64,000 nt of DNA from Ceratotherium simum simum (Eukaryota > Chordata > Mammalia > Perissodactyla > Rhinocerotidae): assembly GCF_000283155.1 (NCBI RefSeq), contig NW_004454177.1, positions 26,796,507 through 26,860,506 on the forward strand. The letters run 5' to 3'. Of this stretch, positions 1 to 11,754 are shown one piece after another. A model generated the notes under the pieces. That model made no database searches. It was given only the letters and a program-made list of their open reading frames with translations, and was not told the origin of the DNA. Made by a program: the position numbers and the translations under genes. Each line of letters begins with the position of its first letter. Position 1 is the stretch's first letter.

Positions 1-906
1 ACATAGGTTGAAAAAGCCAAGTTCTGAAAAGCAGCATAGCCATTTAATGCTATTTAATCTGTAGTCATATAATCATTGCAGGCTGATACTTGGTGTCTTA
101 AACTATGTTGAATAAATATACAGAGGGGAAAAGATATTAGATGTTTTATTAAAGTTACTGTTTATTCCTGTATAACTAGACAAAGACCAATGCAGGTTTT
201 CCCCACAGAGAAGAGGTGATTATTCTCTTCTATTCTACTTCCTTGCAGACTGCACTGAGCACTTGAGATAACAGACTATTTGGACTTTATGCCTGGAGAT
301 TCTGAATCAGCAGGTCTCGGGTGGGGCCTGGCAATCTGTTTCTTGAACAGCTCCCCAGGTGCCTGTCTATGCAGCCAGCACTACCCATAGGTACAGCTTG
401 ATGCTAGAAAGGCAGGAGGCCACACATGGTCCAGCCTAGTTCACTAGGGCAAAAGTCAAGATAAAGTTTTGGGCCCAAGCCGAAGCTTGAATATCTCCTT
501 TACCGGATAGGGCTATTCTGTTGGCTAATCACATAGCAAGGAAAGGGAAAACGAAAGGGAAAGAAAAAAAAAGGAAGGGTGAAGAAAAAAGACAAAATCC
601 TATGGGTGTTTGCATATACAATATTAACAGCATGATCCAGAGTGGTCGGAATTCAGCCCACGTAACTGAGGAGAAAACTCTCATCTGAAGCTCGGAGAGT
701 TTTTCACAAGCACAATAAATATATGTACATATTAAGAAATATCTAACAGGAGAAGGGCATAATCACATGATTCTGTTCCATTCTGTGGGATGAACCACCA
801 CCCCTCACAAGGCTTATTGCCAAATAACTCTCTTATTTCACAGTGGAAATACATTGAATCTATTAGTTCAAAAGAGTCTTCCCCAAAGCATTTTCCTTAT
901 ACTTAC
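1..906. other. Part of HEPHL1 intron 17; one MER5-like fossil
   Basis: Non-coding. About 255-370 resembles a MER5-type DNA transposon fossil (cctggagattctgaatcagc, then ggtggggcctggcaatctg). A purine-rich run lies at 539-592. I looked for the next HEPHL1 exon, which should encode the HCHVSDHIHAG motif, and did not see it. Confidence 0.6.
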
Positions 907-1046
907 TTTGAAAAGAAAGCTCTCAGCATGATAATGGATGGTATGTATGTCCACTTCACTTCCTATTCCTAACAAATACCAGTTTGTCATTGTACCTTCA
1001 TTCATGATGAGGCCATGAAGATTCCCAAAAATCCTTCCATTAATAG
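907..1046 (-). CDS. HEPHL1: HEPHL1 exon 17 (domain 6, copper histidines)
   Basis: 140 nt, entering in phase 1 and leaving in phase 0; acceptor ttcttag, donor gtaagt. It encodes roughly residues 969-1015, beginning AINGRIFGNLHG. The segment VDIHTIHYHAESF carries three histidines at the positions of ceruloplasmin H975, H978 and H980, that is, one type 1 and two trinuclear-cluster ligands of domain 6. The partner HCH motif should be in exon 18, beyond the left edge. An open frame continues past the donor, but it reads intron sequence. Confidence 0.96.
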
Positions 1047-2275
1047 CTAAGAAGGTGAAAAGAAAATAGCTTTTGATTAGTGAGAAGACACTCATTACTT
1101 AATCTCGTTTTAGAAATGGTCCAAGAAGATCTTTAGGTCACCAATATTTTCATCGGCCGGATAAACATGTAAAAATCTCACTCACACTTACTAATGTCCC
1201 TACCATTCTAGACCCCAAATTCAGATTACTAAGAAATCCTTGTTTATTCGGCACATTTTCTTTATGAAGTGGATTACAGGCTCATTGGTAAAGTAGCCAG
1301 ATTTATACCATTCTACAGATGAGTGGACTAAAGCACAAAGAATCAAGTTTATATAAATAAAAATGGAACGAATTAGAAGCTATTTCCTTAAGATTTCATT
1401 TTCTGAGAACTAGTTTGGGGCAAGTTCCTAAGCCTGGCTGAATCTCCAGAAGAAGGAAAGCTTCATGTGGGCTGAGCCCATGACTTCACAATGACCAAAG
1501 CAAGCTCAAGATGGGTTGACTTGATGGGGACTTTCACTCCTCTGCTTTCTACTAACTTTATATTCTGTGTATCGTGACACAACCAAATGAGTTACATTCC
1601 TTAAAAATGGAGAGCATACTAAGAAACTTTTGGGAGAAGGAAACAAGATTGATAAGGGTAAGAGTAGCTGAATCACAGATTAGGATACTATATTCTAATC
1701 AATGTTAGCAATTAACTAGCTTTGTGACCTTGGGCAAGGCCTATCTATCTTTTTGTATACTTTTGGTCAAAAGTAGATCTTGGTGAGAGAGTGTGGATGT
1801 GTCAGTTAGAACACACTACTCCCACTTGAAAAAAAAAACTACCTTAAATTGCATAGAATTAAATAACATAGACACATTAAAATAGAAATTTGGTGATGGT
1901 GTTTCATGTCCCAGAGACAGTTAAACCAGGCCCTTAAATTTGATCAAATAGAAGTTGTGGTGTATTCTTATAGAAATATACCAATAAGTGATGATTCATT
2001 TTTTAAGAATTATTTCACGGTCTTATAGTTTAGGGATCTCAGCATTCAGAGATAGAGGTTTCTAATCAGTTGATCTAAAGCCTCAATAACGTTGCTGGCA
2101 GCCAACCAATGGCTTGGCTGGTTCCCTCTGAGGGAAAGCTTCAAGGGATTTCCTCAGTCCAGGTGCCTCTGGAATGGGAAAAGGCTCAGAGAAGGAGGCT
2201 GGGGACCTCCTATAGTTAGAGGAGTGTCTATGAGCTTATCTTAACAAGAGTCTTCTTTCTAAAGCTCTGATATAC
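1047..2275. other. HEPHL1 intron 16
   Basis: Non-coding. A short MIR-like piece lies near 1700-1745 (agctttgtgaccttgggcaa). Nothing else is recognised. Confidence 0.6.
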
Positions 2276-2498
2276 CATGCATTTTGTTGCTCTCCTCAAA
2301 ATCGTCAGTGCGCTTAAAATCTCGTGGATCTTTATTGAGATACTTCTTAATATTGTCATCCAGATACCAGGATTCATTCTCATTAAATATCAAAAACAAA
2401 AGAACAAATTCATAGTCAACGTCGCTTCTTCTTCCCTTTTCATTCAACACTCCTTCTCTGCACGTAATAAGAGGCCCCATCAAACCACTATATGTATC
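2276..2498 (-). CDS. HEPHL1: HEPHL1 exon 16 (end of domain 5 into domain 6)
   Basis: 223 nt, phase 0 in and 1 out; acceptor follows a long poly-pyrimidine tract (cttttttttttcag read on the minus strand), donor gtatat. It encodes about residues 895-968, with SGLMGPLITC, then NENESWYLDDN, and ends FEESNKMH. The E and H of ESNKMH match ceruloplasmin E935 and H940, the cation (iron) site next to the domain 6 type 1 copper, so the ferroxidase substrate site looks intact. NES is a potential N-glycosylation sequon. Confidence 0.96.
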
Positions 2499-2639
2499 CT
2501 GAAAAAAAAAAACTGAATTAGAAGAGCCTTTAAATAATTAAATAATACAGATTAGGTGCTTGTAAGAAAGTCATTATAAAATGACTATTGACCACAACAT
2601 AAGTAGTAAGAAGCCCTAAAGAATCAGGGTGATCTTTAT

Positions 2640-2795
2640 GGGAATTTTGGAGTATGCCTAAAAATTTGCTACAGAGTGAGCTCCTTAAGGCTGAGACTGT
2701 GTCACTCATTCATCACTGAGTCTCCAGAGTATAGCCCAGTATCTACTGCATAGAAGGTGCTCAATAAATATTTGTTGAATAAATGAATGCTTATT
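2640..2795 (+). repeat. L2 LINE 3' end
   Basis: Ancient L2 3' terminus, recognised by gctcaataaatatttgttga followed by aataaatgaatg and the preceding cagtatctactgcatag segment. Plus strand, antisense to the gene, in intron 15. Confidence 0.75.
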
Positions 2796-3149
2796 TCTAT
2801 TTTTCTATTTGTTTTTCAAGTGAGACTACATTTATAACTATACAGATGCTTATATTCTACTTTCTATGGGTAAAAGTGAACAGGGTGATTAATAAATGAT
2901 ATGGGACCATGGAAGACCTCCATGTCAAGTTGTTCAGCCCTGAACTTTCTTTGAGGGAACACTCCCACATTTCCAACTGCTTACTTAGATATTCCTCCTG
3001 GATGTGCTTCCTGCAACAATTCAATCTACTAAGCATTTCTAAAATGGATTTTATTATTTCCCTCAAACCATTTCCTTCTCCTGAAATTTCTATTTCTGTT
3101 AATAGGAATCTAATTTTCACTGTCATTTAGGTCAGAAAACTTTATTTCA

Positions 3150-3840
3150 GTGTTTAATTCCTCCTTCTTCCTCACTTTGTCCCATCTCATTTGCTGTCAA
3201 ATGGTACATTTTTTTTTCCCTTCACAATGCCTCTCCATTCTGTGACTTCTTTTCCATTCCATCTGCCACACTTCTAGTGTAAGATCTTAACACCTCACCC
3301 TGGACTAGAAATTGGCTCCTTTCTCATCTCTGGCTCACCTTACCTCCAGCCCATCCTGTTGACCACCATCAGATTAATCTGCTCACTGCCATATCTAGAA
3401 GTCTTCAGTGATCTTCCAGTGAGAGTCCTACTGAATAAAATACAAATCTTCTACAGGTCCTTAAGCCCCTCAGGGACTCCCCCAATGGACTTTTCTAGCT
3501 TAAGCTCCCCCACTGCTTTCCTTTTGTACCCTGGAGGATACAACCCAATGGGATTCTCAACATTTCCTAAACACACTTTCTACTTTCCTATTTTCAGCTT
3601 TGCTCATCATGTCCTCTCTTTCAAGACTCTCTTTCAAATGCCTCCTATATAGCCCTGCACTCTTATAGAACTCACCAAATTCAAAGTTATATTATACTTA
3701 TTGGTGTGCACATGTATTATTTTCCCCAAAGATTATAAGTTCCTCCAAGACAAGAATATTTGCGTCCCTCATAGTACTTGGTGGGGTCATATGTACATCA
3801 CAAGTGCTCGATAAATATTTGTTGAGATGCACAAAGGAAT
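3150..3840 (+). repeat. L2 LINE fragment
   Basis: Pyrimidine-rich L2 3' region ending in gctcgataaatatttgttga near 3808-3827. Boundaries are approximate. Open frames in it are chance. Confidence 0.65.
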
Positions 3841-4261
3841 AATCAAATAAATGTAGGTTTCCCATAATTCCAATATGTAAGTTAACTTTTTCAAGTGTCT
3901 TGTATGTCTCTCCTGAACTCTTGCACTGTCCAATACAACTCAAGGACATTAATGCAGCCATCTAATATTTAAGAGGAAGGTTAAGATAATCCTTCACTTT
4001 TTTTAAAATAATGGGCAATGCTTACATTTTGTGTCAGATATGATTTTAGTTTGGACTTTGATTTATGACAAAATTAAAGATTAGATGTTTTACATACACG
4101 TATCTGACCAAATTCAACATTGAATCTTTGCCTTTAATTTCCAAGTAAAGTTAACCTCTTTATCATTCAAATAGTTAGTAATTTCAGTTACTGTGTTTGA
4201 AGTATACTTTCTTTCCTGAGTCCTGGTAGCTGTGGTATTGCCTTTAAAAATGATAGATTTC

Positions 4262-4457
4262 TGGGGCCGGCCTGGTGGCATAGTGGTTAAGTTTGTGTGC
4301 TCTGCTTCAGTGGCCCAGGGTTCAGATCCTGGGTGCAGACCTATGAACCTCTCATCAAGCCATGCTGTGGTGGCATCCCACATACAAAATAGAGGAAGAT
4401 TCGCACAGATGTTAGCTCAGGGCCAATCTTCCTTACCAAATAAATAAATAAATACAG
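4262..4457 (+). mobile_element. Equine tRNA-derived SINE (ERE), short-body form
   Basis: Begins ggggccggcctggtggcat, has a B-box-like ggttcagatcc, one 3' hairpin module (ggaagattcgcac to ggccaatcttcc) and an aaataaataaata tail. An 11-bp target-site duplication, tgatagatttc, flanks it at 4251-4261 and 4458-4468. Confidence 0.93.
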
Positions 4458-4621
4458 TGATAGATTTCATGCATCAAAAAACCCTGATATAAATTATATT
4501 AAAATATATTTTTATTTTATAGTTGTGTATTTACATATCCTCTTTTGCTCCAAACTACCTTGCAGGCTCTCAATTTGGTAATTGAAACATTGGGATTTTG
4601 GTTTTTCCCCCATACTTTAGA

Positions 4622-4765
4622 TCAAGGGTCAGCAAACTTTTTTTTGTAAAGTGCCAGATAGTAAATATTTTTTACTTTGCCCACCATATTGTTTCTGTCA
4701 CAACTACTCAACTCCACCATAAACAAATGGGCATGCCATAGTCTGAGACCCCTGCTCTAAACGAT
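4622..4765 (+). mobile_element. MER-type DNA transposon fossil
   Basis: Contains gggtcagcaaactttttttt-like start, gtgccagatagtaaatattt and aacaaatgggcatg, the hallmarks of a common non-autonomous hAT-like mammalian element. The family name was not resolved. It stops about 85 nt short of exon 15. Confidence 0.6.
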
Positions 4766-4851
4766 TACACCCCTTCGCATATACCCACCAGAGTTGTGGG
4801 AACTTGAAAGCCATATTACTTTAAGCCTTTTGGTTGTTCTGGTCACCTTAC

Positions 4852-4958
4852 CTTCACAAAGTTTACTGTTGAATAGTAAACCCACGGAATACAATTTGGG
4901 TCGGATGGCCCTGGACCGGACCTTTTAGGGACATTCCATCTGTAAGTTTTTATTTCTC
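4852..4958 (-). CDS. HEPHL1: HEPHL1 exon 15 (domain 5)
   Basis: 107 nt, phase 1 in and 0 out; acceptor tttgtttcag, donor gtaagg. It is the shortest exon found and encodes about 36 residues, GEIKTYRWNV through WVYYSTVNFVK. Together with exon 16 it covers the stretch that exons 9 and 10 cover in the second unit, but the intron between them sits about 30 residues earlier than the equivalent intron 9, so the two positions are not simply inherited. Confidence 0.95.
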
Positions 4959-5304
4959 CTGAAACAAATGAGAAGAAATAGAAAGAATTTACCAGTGTTA
5001 CCTCTGTTCCAGATGATTTACCTGAAGAAATACAAACAGATCTTTATATATTTTGGTTAATGTTTATTGCTGGGGAGAATTACCCATTCATTAGAAATGT
5101 TCCCATTAAACTCACATTTTGATTTTCTGCAGTTTCAAAATGGCAGATTTTCCATGTCAGACGACAGCCTTCCCTCCAGTTTGCCCTTTCTATTATCATC
5201 TGATGTCTTTTCAGGAAATGAAGACATTTTATACCTCACTGTTTTTTCTCCTCAGATTTCATGTCTCCCTCCCAAGAGCTGTGCTTGTGCATACTCTAGT
5301 TACC

Positions 5305-5480
5305 ATGGGTCTCAGCCTTGGCTTCTTATGAACCATCAGAGGCTTTTGTAAACTCTCACCGCTCAGGTCTTATCCCAAACCAACGAAATTAGAGAATCTG
5401 AGGTCTGGGACTAGGGCATCAGTATTTTTTTTAAAGCTTCTCAGGTGAGATCTAGTTAGAACCAGAGATGATCAGAAAGA
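5305..5480 (+). mobile_element. MER5-like hAT-Charlie fossil
   Basis: Carries gaatctgaggtctgggacta, gcatcagtatttttttt and cttctcaggtgagatctag, matching the layout of MER5-type elements. Degraded; in intron 14. Confidence 0.55.
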
Positions 5481-5660
5481 CCTAGCACTTCCTATTTATC
5501 CAACTTTGACAAGTTACATAACCTCACTGACTTTTAGTTTCCTTACTTATGAAGTGGGTTAGTCATCCCAGTTTTCAGACTTTTGTGAAGATTAAACGAA
5601 ATAAAATACCTAGGCTAGTGCCTCACGTGGAAGGCAATCAATAAATGTTAATCTGTATGT
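5480..5660 (+). repeat. MIR SINE
   Basis: Core sequence tgacaagttacataacctca, then ttagtttccttacttatgaa, gaagattaaacgaaataaaa and the 3' end caatcaataaatgtta. Ancient mammalian SINE on the plus strand. Confidence 0.7.
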
Positions 5661-6689
5661 ATAATTATAGCAAATGTATGCACTCCCTGTGTGCAGGCAC
5701 CATATCTAAGCATCCCTTGTGGCTGACCCAGACCCTTGCAGAGGAGTCATAAATAAACTCACATAAATTAGTAAGACAGTCACATCATAAAAGTCTCAAA
5801 AGCCAGATTTAAATCATTATCTCCTTTTGAACTATCTGTGTCCCTTCCCCACCTCACCAGGACAAACAACCTATGCTGAATGTGAATGACAAAGCAAAAC
5901 AAAAGTAATGTTTCCATATAACTTTGCTCCATATTTGCTCATACTCCAGTGGGTTAGTGATACAACTTGAGGTCTAGTTTCCATAATGTTTCGTTATAGC
6001 CTCTATGCCTTGTTAATTGCAAGATAGACAGCTGATATTTAGCTTCCTAAGTGCAAGTGGCTACAGGGGTGGTGTTATTAAAGTGGGAACAAGCCACTGT
6101 TCACCTCAATGGGGAGCACAGCTCTAAACAAAAAGAAGATGCTCAGTAAATGTCTGCTGAGTGATTTAATAAAAAAAATAAAGGAGAAATTTGATATGGG
6201 ATGCTTGCTTTTCTTATGACTCTAGTTCACTGTTGTCTCATGCATGCCCAGATTAATCTTTCATTTCCAACTTGCCTGGACATCCTGCACAAAGTTAGTT
6301 TCTTGCTCCTACCCCCAATCTCTGAGCTCTCCCAAACCTTTCAGCCTTGTCATAGACGCTTGTGGGGATTCTCTCCCTTTGAGTTCCAGTATGAAAAATT
6401 CTCCTTTGCCATTTTCTAATCATTGTTCTCCCTACTTCCATGGCGCTCATGTCAAGGACTCTTTGAAGGCCAGTCAGCATAGAGGAGCTGTGTCCCTTGC
6501 CAGTCCTTAGCATCAGCATGACAGTCTGTGAGCAGTCACCCCGGCTTGCCCACAGCCCTACCAAAGCCCCCACCAAGGCCTGATTGGCACCTTTCTTCCT
6601 CCTTCCAGAGTCACTTTCAACCATCAAAAATAAATAACTTTATTTAATGCCCTTTCTGACCCATTTTAAACTCTTTCCCTCTTCTTCAA
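5661..6689. other. Part of HEPHL1 intron 14 with no clear feature
   Basis: Non-coding. The stretch 6240-6620 is pyrimidine-rich and may be an old L2 fragment, but I cannot place its ends. Open frames of 70-110 codons on both strands have no recognisable content. Confidence 0.45.
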
Positions 6690-7007
6690 AGCAACACAGA
6701 TCCATTATAGAAAATCTAAAAAGTACAAAAATGTGAAGTAGTAGAAAAGAGTATCACCTAACTACTGCTCAAAATACCACCACGAAGATAGAACCATTAT
6801 TAACATTTTGGCTTATTTCCCTTCTGGTCTTTCTTCTGTATTTTGCTTAACACGATACCACAAGTCTTTCTCATGACATTAAAACCTTCTTAAATATCAT
6901 TTAATGGCTGCATAACAGTCCATTGTAAGGATATTCTAAAATTTACTTAACTATTTCCCTATAGATAGACATTTAGGAGTTCCTGAGAGGTTTCTTGAAG
7001 CAGCAAA
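6690..7007 (+). repeat. Ancient LINE-like 3' sequence
   Basis: The run taatggctgcataacagtcc, then cattgtaaggatattc and agatagacatttaggagtt resembles an old LINE 3' UTR seen widely in mammals. Interrupted by the SINE at 7021. Confidence 0.4.
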
Positions 7008-7020
7008 ACACAGGCTTCTG

Positions 7021-7329
7021 GGCTGGCCCCGTGGCTTAGCGGTTAAGTGTGCGTGCTCCGCTACTGGCGGCCCGGGGTTCGGATCCTGGGCGCGCACCAA
7101 AGCACCGCTTCTCCGACCATGCTGGGGCTGCGTCCCACATGCAGCAACTGGAGGGATGTGCAACTATAACATACAACTATCTACTGGGGCTTTGGGGGGA
7201 AAAAAAAAGGAGGAGGATTGGCAATAGATGTCAGCTCAGAGCCGGTCTTCCTCAACAAAAAGAGGAGGATTAGCACGGATGTTAGCGCAGGGCTGACCTT
7301 CCTCAGGAAAAACAAACAAACAAAAAAAC
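7021..7329 (+). mobile_element. Equine tRNA-derived SINE (ERE), long-body form
   Basis: Head gctggccccgtggcttagcg, B-box ggttcggatcc, the extended body with catacaactatctactgggg, and two consecutive 3' modules (near 7210-7252 and 7262-7305). A 13-bp duplication, acacaggcttctg, flanks it at 7008-7020 and 7330-7342, so insertion is relatively recent. Confidence 0.95.
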
Positions 7330-7989
7330 ACACAGGCTTCTGATACTGGGGATGGGGTGAGGTGGGGAGAGGCAGGAGAAGTTGGAATAGCGGCCAATGA
7401 AGATTTTCCTTCTCCCAACCCCATCCCCCATCCTTGTATAGGTACCTTGCTGACTTTTTCTAGTGATGCATTAGATTGTTTTCTTTTCTTTCTTTTATGC
7501 ATCTTTAATTTTTTTTAAGTTTATATGACCTTTATTATAATATCTATAGTACTAAACATTATAATGTTATTATACATAAGAGGTAAAATGGAATATAACT
7601 CCTCTGTAATTATACCTATGGTTGCTATCAAGTTCATGATTGAAGGTCACAGTGGCTCTTAACATTTATTACAACTGCATTTCAACTGTTTATGTGAAGC
7701 CCCTTAAATTGTGAGATCTTCTCTCCTCTCAATGCATCTTTTAAAACCCAACTGGAGTTCTACCTCCTTTATAAAGTTTTCCCTAATTACCCCTTTCCCT
7801 AATTGCCCCTAAATAATCCATCAGTCTTCATAGATTTTTCTTCTCTAAAATTTTTATAAACACTCCCCGATATATTCCTGAAATTTCTCACCACTTAGAA
7901 TTTCATCGTGTATAATCTGCAATGTAACCGAAATGATTCATCTTGGTTTTTTTTTCTTCCAAACTCATTTTAAGTATTTTAAGAGAAAC

Positions 7990-8400
7990 GTGTGGTTAAG
8001 AGCTCAGGTTCTGAAGTCAAACAAACTGGGGTTCCACCATTACTAATGTATGACCTGGTCAAGTTCTTTACCCCTCTGTGCTTCAGTCACCTGTTAAACG
8101 GACGTAATAATACCATATTTCATCAATTATAGGATGCACATTTTTCACATTTTAACATAACTGAGTTCAGGATGCACCTTTCAATCAGTGGCATGTTAAG
8201 GTTTAATTGGCAGCATGTTTTTTTCTTTTATTAGTAACAGATAAAATAATGATGGATATTATAATCAATGGTATCAGATTCAATGAAATATATTTATGTC
8301 TACCTAGCTTGGTTATTGTAAGGATAAACGAGTTTTATGGTTTTTTAAAAAAATATAAAGCATAGCCGCTGGTACAAGATTAACATTCAATGTGTGTTAG
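7990..8400 (+). repeat. MIR SINE, split by about 160 nt
   Basis: 5' part at 7990-8110 (gtggttaagagctcaggttc, tgtgcttcagtcacctgtta) and 3' part near 8300-8400 (ttattgtaaggataaacgag, acattcaatgtgtgttagca). The intervening 8115-8285 is not recognised. Confidence 0.6.
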
Positions 8401-8630
8401 CAATTATGATGTCTTACTACCCTTTTACATCCCTCATGGTGCCCTAGAAACTCCATAAATACTTGGTCATTGGACGAATGAGGATCTCGTGTTGGGAGTG
8501 ACTAGGTGATGGCTGGAACACATTGACATTAGGATGCGCTCTCCAAGACCCTTCAGAGATCAGAAAAGATCAGAAAAGAGTTGAGTCTGGTGTCCTCATC
8601 AGGACAGTACATGTCTCTGGTGTCACTTAC

Positions 8631-8771
8631 CTGGCTTTGTGATGGGCACGTGGAATTGCTTCCCACTATCCATGATCTCCACACCCTGGCCAAAGATGGA
8701 GAAGGGTTGCCTGGCTTTGTTCTTAAATATGATCAGGATGCTGTCGCCCACCTCAGCATGAATCATTGGGC
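8631..8771 (-). CDS. HEPHL1: HEPHL1 exon 14 (domain 5)
   Basis: 141 nt, phase 1 to 1; acceptor ttgcctttag, donor gtaagt. It encodes GPMIHAEVGDSI, then IIFKNKARQPFSIFGQGVE and ends ITKPG. This is the domain 5 counterpart of exon 8. Domain 5 carries no copper in this family, and no HxH pair occurs at the position used in domain 1, as expected. Confidence 0.95.
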
Positions 8772-8909
8772 CTAAAGGCAAAACACAGGCCTGTGTGCAT
8801 TATCGTTGCTCTTTTCAACACTGATGTAATTTACGTGTAGGTAACGTTTGGCAAAATAAAACAAAGATTAGCATCTTCATTAAGGTACTTCCTTTAGAGG
8901 GCGATATTG

Positions 8910-9095
8910 TGTAGTATTAAATATCACCTAGTGTTTGGCAATCAGACCAATCTGGGTTCAAATCTTGCCTCCTTCACTAATTAGAGAAGCCTGAGTAAGT
9001 CAAGGCCTGCCTGAGTCTTGATTTCCTCATCTGTAAAATGAATTTAATAACACCTTTCTCATAGGGTTACAGTAAGGATTAAATAAGATAATCTA
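8910..9095 (+). repeat. MIR SINE
   Basis: Shows caatctgggttcaaatcttg, then gatttcctcatctgtaaaat and ttacagtaaggattaaataa. Plus strand, intron 13, about 140 nt from exon 14. Confidence 0.75.
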
Positions 9096-10349
9096 TGTGC
9101 TTATTTCAGTGCATTGAGATAAGTGCTTACATTTTTACTACTGCTCTGACATGATCTCCAGGAAAAGCCATATCCACATGACGTGGTGACTTTCCATTGT
9201 AATCCCCCTATGTGTAACCTTTGGTAAGTCTGAAATTGCTCACTATCTGGTAAATGGATATAATAATAATAATGAGGATCCAATGAAATAATGTGTATAA
9301 AAGGGATTTGAGAGATAAGAACAAAATTAAAACGTTTACATATTGATTTATGATCAATAGAGTAATTTCACTAATGCGTGTCCAACGCTATTCCTCAATA
9401 TCTGGATACCTTGATGAGACGTGCACACTTCAGCTCCTCCTAGAAGCAACCAGCCTGTGTGCCAGTGGAAATTAGTCCACACCCCGCTGCAGAGGGCTGT
9501 GCTGGCAAGACTGTGGGATGCCACTCGCCCATGCCAGATGCCTTTCACCTCTCAGTGCCCAGAACATGGCACAAACGCAGTTTGCCCTGCTCATGCCCCA
9601 CATTGACAGAGCATCAAACACAAGGGGTCTTCAAGAGGCACCACTTTGAGGAGGATGGTGTTTCCATTCTCTGTTTGACTCCATTTTGGAAGCACCTTAG
9701 ACCTGATCCCTATTTATTTGCATTCTTGGGCATTTATTGCATTCTCCATTCACAGAAAGATATAGTCATAGTAGGGGGTCTGACCACACCCATCCATTCT
9801 TCACTGATTCAAACCATGGTTTTCATTTCTTTTCTGAGAAAGACTGCTAAAGGCCTAAAAAAAATCTAAAATTTGTTGGACTATTGTTATCTTTGGAAGA
9901 AAATATTTAGTATGAATCAGGAAGTGTTTGAAAAATGCTCATTTTTTTTTAAAACAATAAAGCTAGAAATGAAATTTCTAGGCATGTTTTTAAACAGTAA
10001 ATTTGGATATAGTTGCATATATTAAAATCATTATTTATATATTAACTACCACTTAAATTGCACATGCCTTGCTGTACTGGTGAGTAAGAGCAAATGCCTT
10101 CTGATTTATGGCCTGGAGGTCACAGGGAGCAGTCATGAATGGAGACGTACCTGCCCTTTGCAACTTTGGGAGCACAGGCCTCTCCTGAGCTACAGAAAAT
10201 GAAAGGATGGGCCTCCTGCTCCCCTGGCTGAAGTGCTGCTAGGCTTGCCTCTGATGAAGTCACTCGTTTGTGTCATTTTACTGAATAGCCCAAACTGGGG
10301 CTCTTTGGGGGGCAATTCAGCCCCCTTGGCAGGACCAGCACCTTTTCCT
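9096..10349. other. Part of HEPHL1 intron 13 with no clear feature
   Basis: Non-coding. The open frame at 9459-9869 (136 codons) has no domain, no sensible start context and no protein resemblance that I can see. AT-rich toward 10080. Confidence 0.5.
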
Positions 10350-10350
10350 T

Positions 10351-10597
10351 TTTTTTTTTTTTTTGGTGAGGAAGATTGGCTCTGAGCTAACGCCTGTTGC
10401 CAATCTTCCTATTTTTGCTTGAGGAAGAGTGGCCCTGAGACAACATCAGTGCTCATCTTCCTCTATTTTGCATGTGGGACGCCGCCACAGCATGGCTTGA
10501 TGAGTGGTGTAGGTCCATGCCCGAGATCTGAACCTGCAAACCCTGGGCTGCCAAAGCATAGCGTGTGAACCCTAACCACTGTGCCAGTGGGCTGGTT
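10351..10597 (-). mobile_element. Equine tRNA-derived SINE (ERE), short-body form
   Basis: Reverse orientation: poly-T start at 10350, two 3' modules, then head ending in ccactgtgccagtgggctgg. Imperfect flanking duplication agcaccttttc near 10338 and aacaccttttc at 10601. Same strand as the gene. Confidence 0.92.
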
Positions 10598-10689
10598 GCT
10601 AACACCTTTTCTTCAGAACTCAGTTGACACACATAGCTCAAAAGAAGGAGTTTTCCCACTAGGGATGACTCATTTGGTGTGACAAACAA

Positions 10690-11448
10690 GCTTGCGTGCC
10701 AGTGTCAATAGATGGTGATGGTATAGGGGAAGGCGGGTGGGGCATTTAATAATTTATCAAGCTAGCAGTCGTGGTGCCTTATTTTAATATTAAGAAGCAC
10801 TGTGTAAAGCCACAATATTTATATGTTACCTTCTGATTTAAAAATAGGAATGGATTTCAAAAAGTCATCTAGAATAGCCCTCTGCCTTAAGATCTCATCT
10901 TCACAATGGGGTCAGCTGTGGTGACTCCCAGGTGAAGAAAAGTAGGGCAGGGTAGCAGGAAGAGCTTATGTGATCACCAGAGCAGGCAGCGCAGGGCATC
11001 AGGCAGGTGGAGTCGGTTCTGAGAAGGCCGTGAGTTAGCACCTCCCAAGCTGAGAGCCGGCCTTTCTCCCTTAGCACCCGTCTCACATAAGGGATTCCTC
11101 TTTAGTCAGAATTATTTTTATGGGGTATTGTTATGGCCGTGTGCATGGATAATCGGAGACCTTGAAGAAGTTATGCAAACACTCTGCCTGCTGTTGTGAG
11201 GCATCAAATTGTTTCAAATTAAAATGTCCTGGCTCAGCAGAGGGGTGGGAAAGGAACTTCAGGGTTAGTCTACTCTGACAACGTGGATTCCTGTTTGCGC
11301 GTAACCTGGTGGTCTTATTATGACTATTCTCTAGATGAGCTGAGCACACAGCATGCTCCCTGACAAGGCGAGAGCAGGAAGATGTCACACTTGGATGAAT
11401 GCAGTCAAGCATTCCTGCCTCCCTTCTCAAGCATAAGTCTAACAGGAT
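10690..11448. other. Part of HEPHL1 intron 13 with no clear feature
   Basis: Non-coding; no repeat or gene recognised. Confidence 0.45.
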
Positions 11449-11508
11449 GCGTGTGTGTGTATGTGAGCGTGCGTGAGTGCGCACATGTGTGTGCACGCTC
11501 GGGGCTGG
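11449..11508 (-). promoter_or_regulatory. CA-rich tract downstream of exon 13 donor
   Basis: On the gene strand this is an interrupted CA repeat (cacacacacgc, cacacacatgtgc, cactcacgcacg) about 30-90 nt inside intron 13. CA repeats near donors can bind hnRNP L and change exon use. A role here is inference; it may be an ordinary microsatellite. Confidence 0.4.
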
Positions 11509-11536
11509 CAGTGCACGGCTGAGATCTGTGCCATAC

Positions 11537-11676
11537 CCAGCAGTCCTAAGTGCTCCTCTTGTGGTGGTCGGGCTTTGATCTCCACAAATTCTCCGTTGGT
11601 GTATTCCCTGTACACCACCTTCTTGTACTGAGAGCCAATCCAGTTTTCAGTGTGGTTCATATATATATCTCCATGT
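11537..11676 (-). CDS. HEPHL1: HEPHL1 exon 13 (domain 5 start)
   Basis: 140 nt, phase 2 in and 1 out; acceptor tgatttgcag, donor gtatgg. It encodes [19 protein letters not shown], then [19 protein letters not shown] and ends [11 protein letters not shown] is a possible N-glycosylation site. Length and phases equal those of exon 7, the matching exon of the preceding unit. A CA-rich tract lies just inside the following intron (see the entry at 11449). Confidence 0.96.
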
Positions 11677-11754
11677 CTGCAAATCAGAAGCATCAGAAGT
11701 TAAAGTTGTCAGAGGGTAGAAAAACCTTGAGTGCTTCTAAGTAACTTGGGGGTC

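Noticed and set aside
1..906. HEPHL1 exon 18 at the left edge
   Set aside because: No sequence encoding the HCHVSDHIHAG motif or flanking splice sites could be found.
868..1095. A 75-codon minus-strand open frame taken as a small gene
   Set aside because: It is exon 17 with intron sequence read on both sides.
9459..9869. 136-codon open frame on the plus strand
   Set aside because: No domain, no repeat of family features and overlap with other frames; expected by chance in a 64-kb window.
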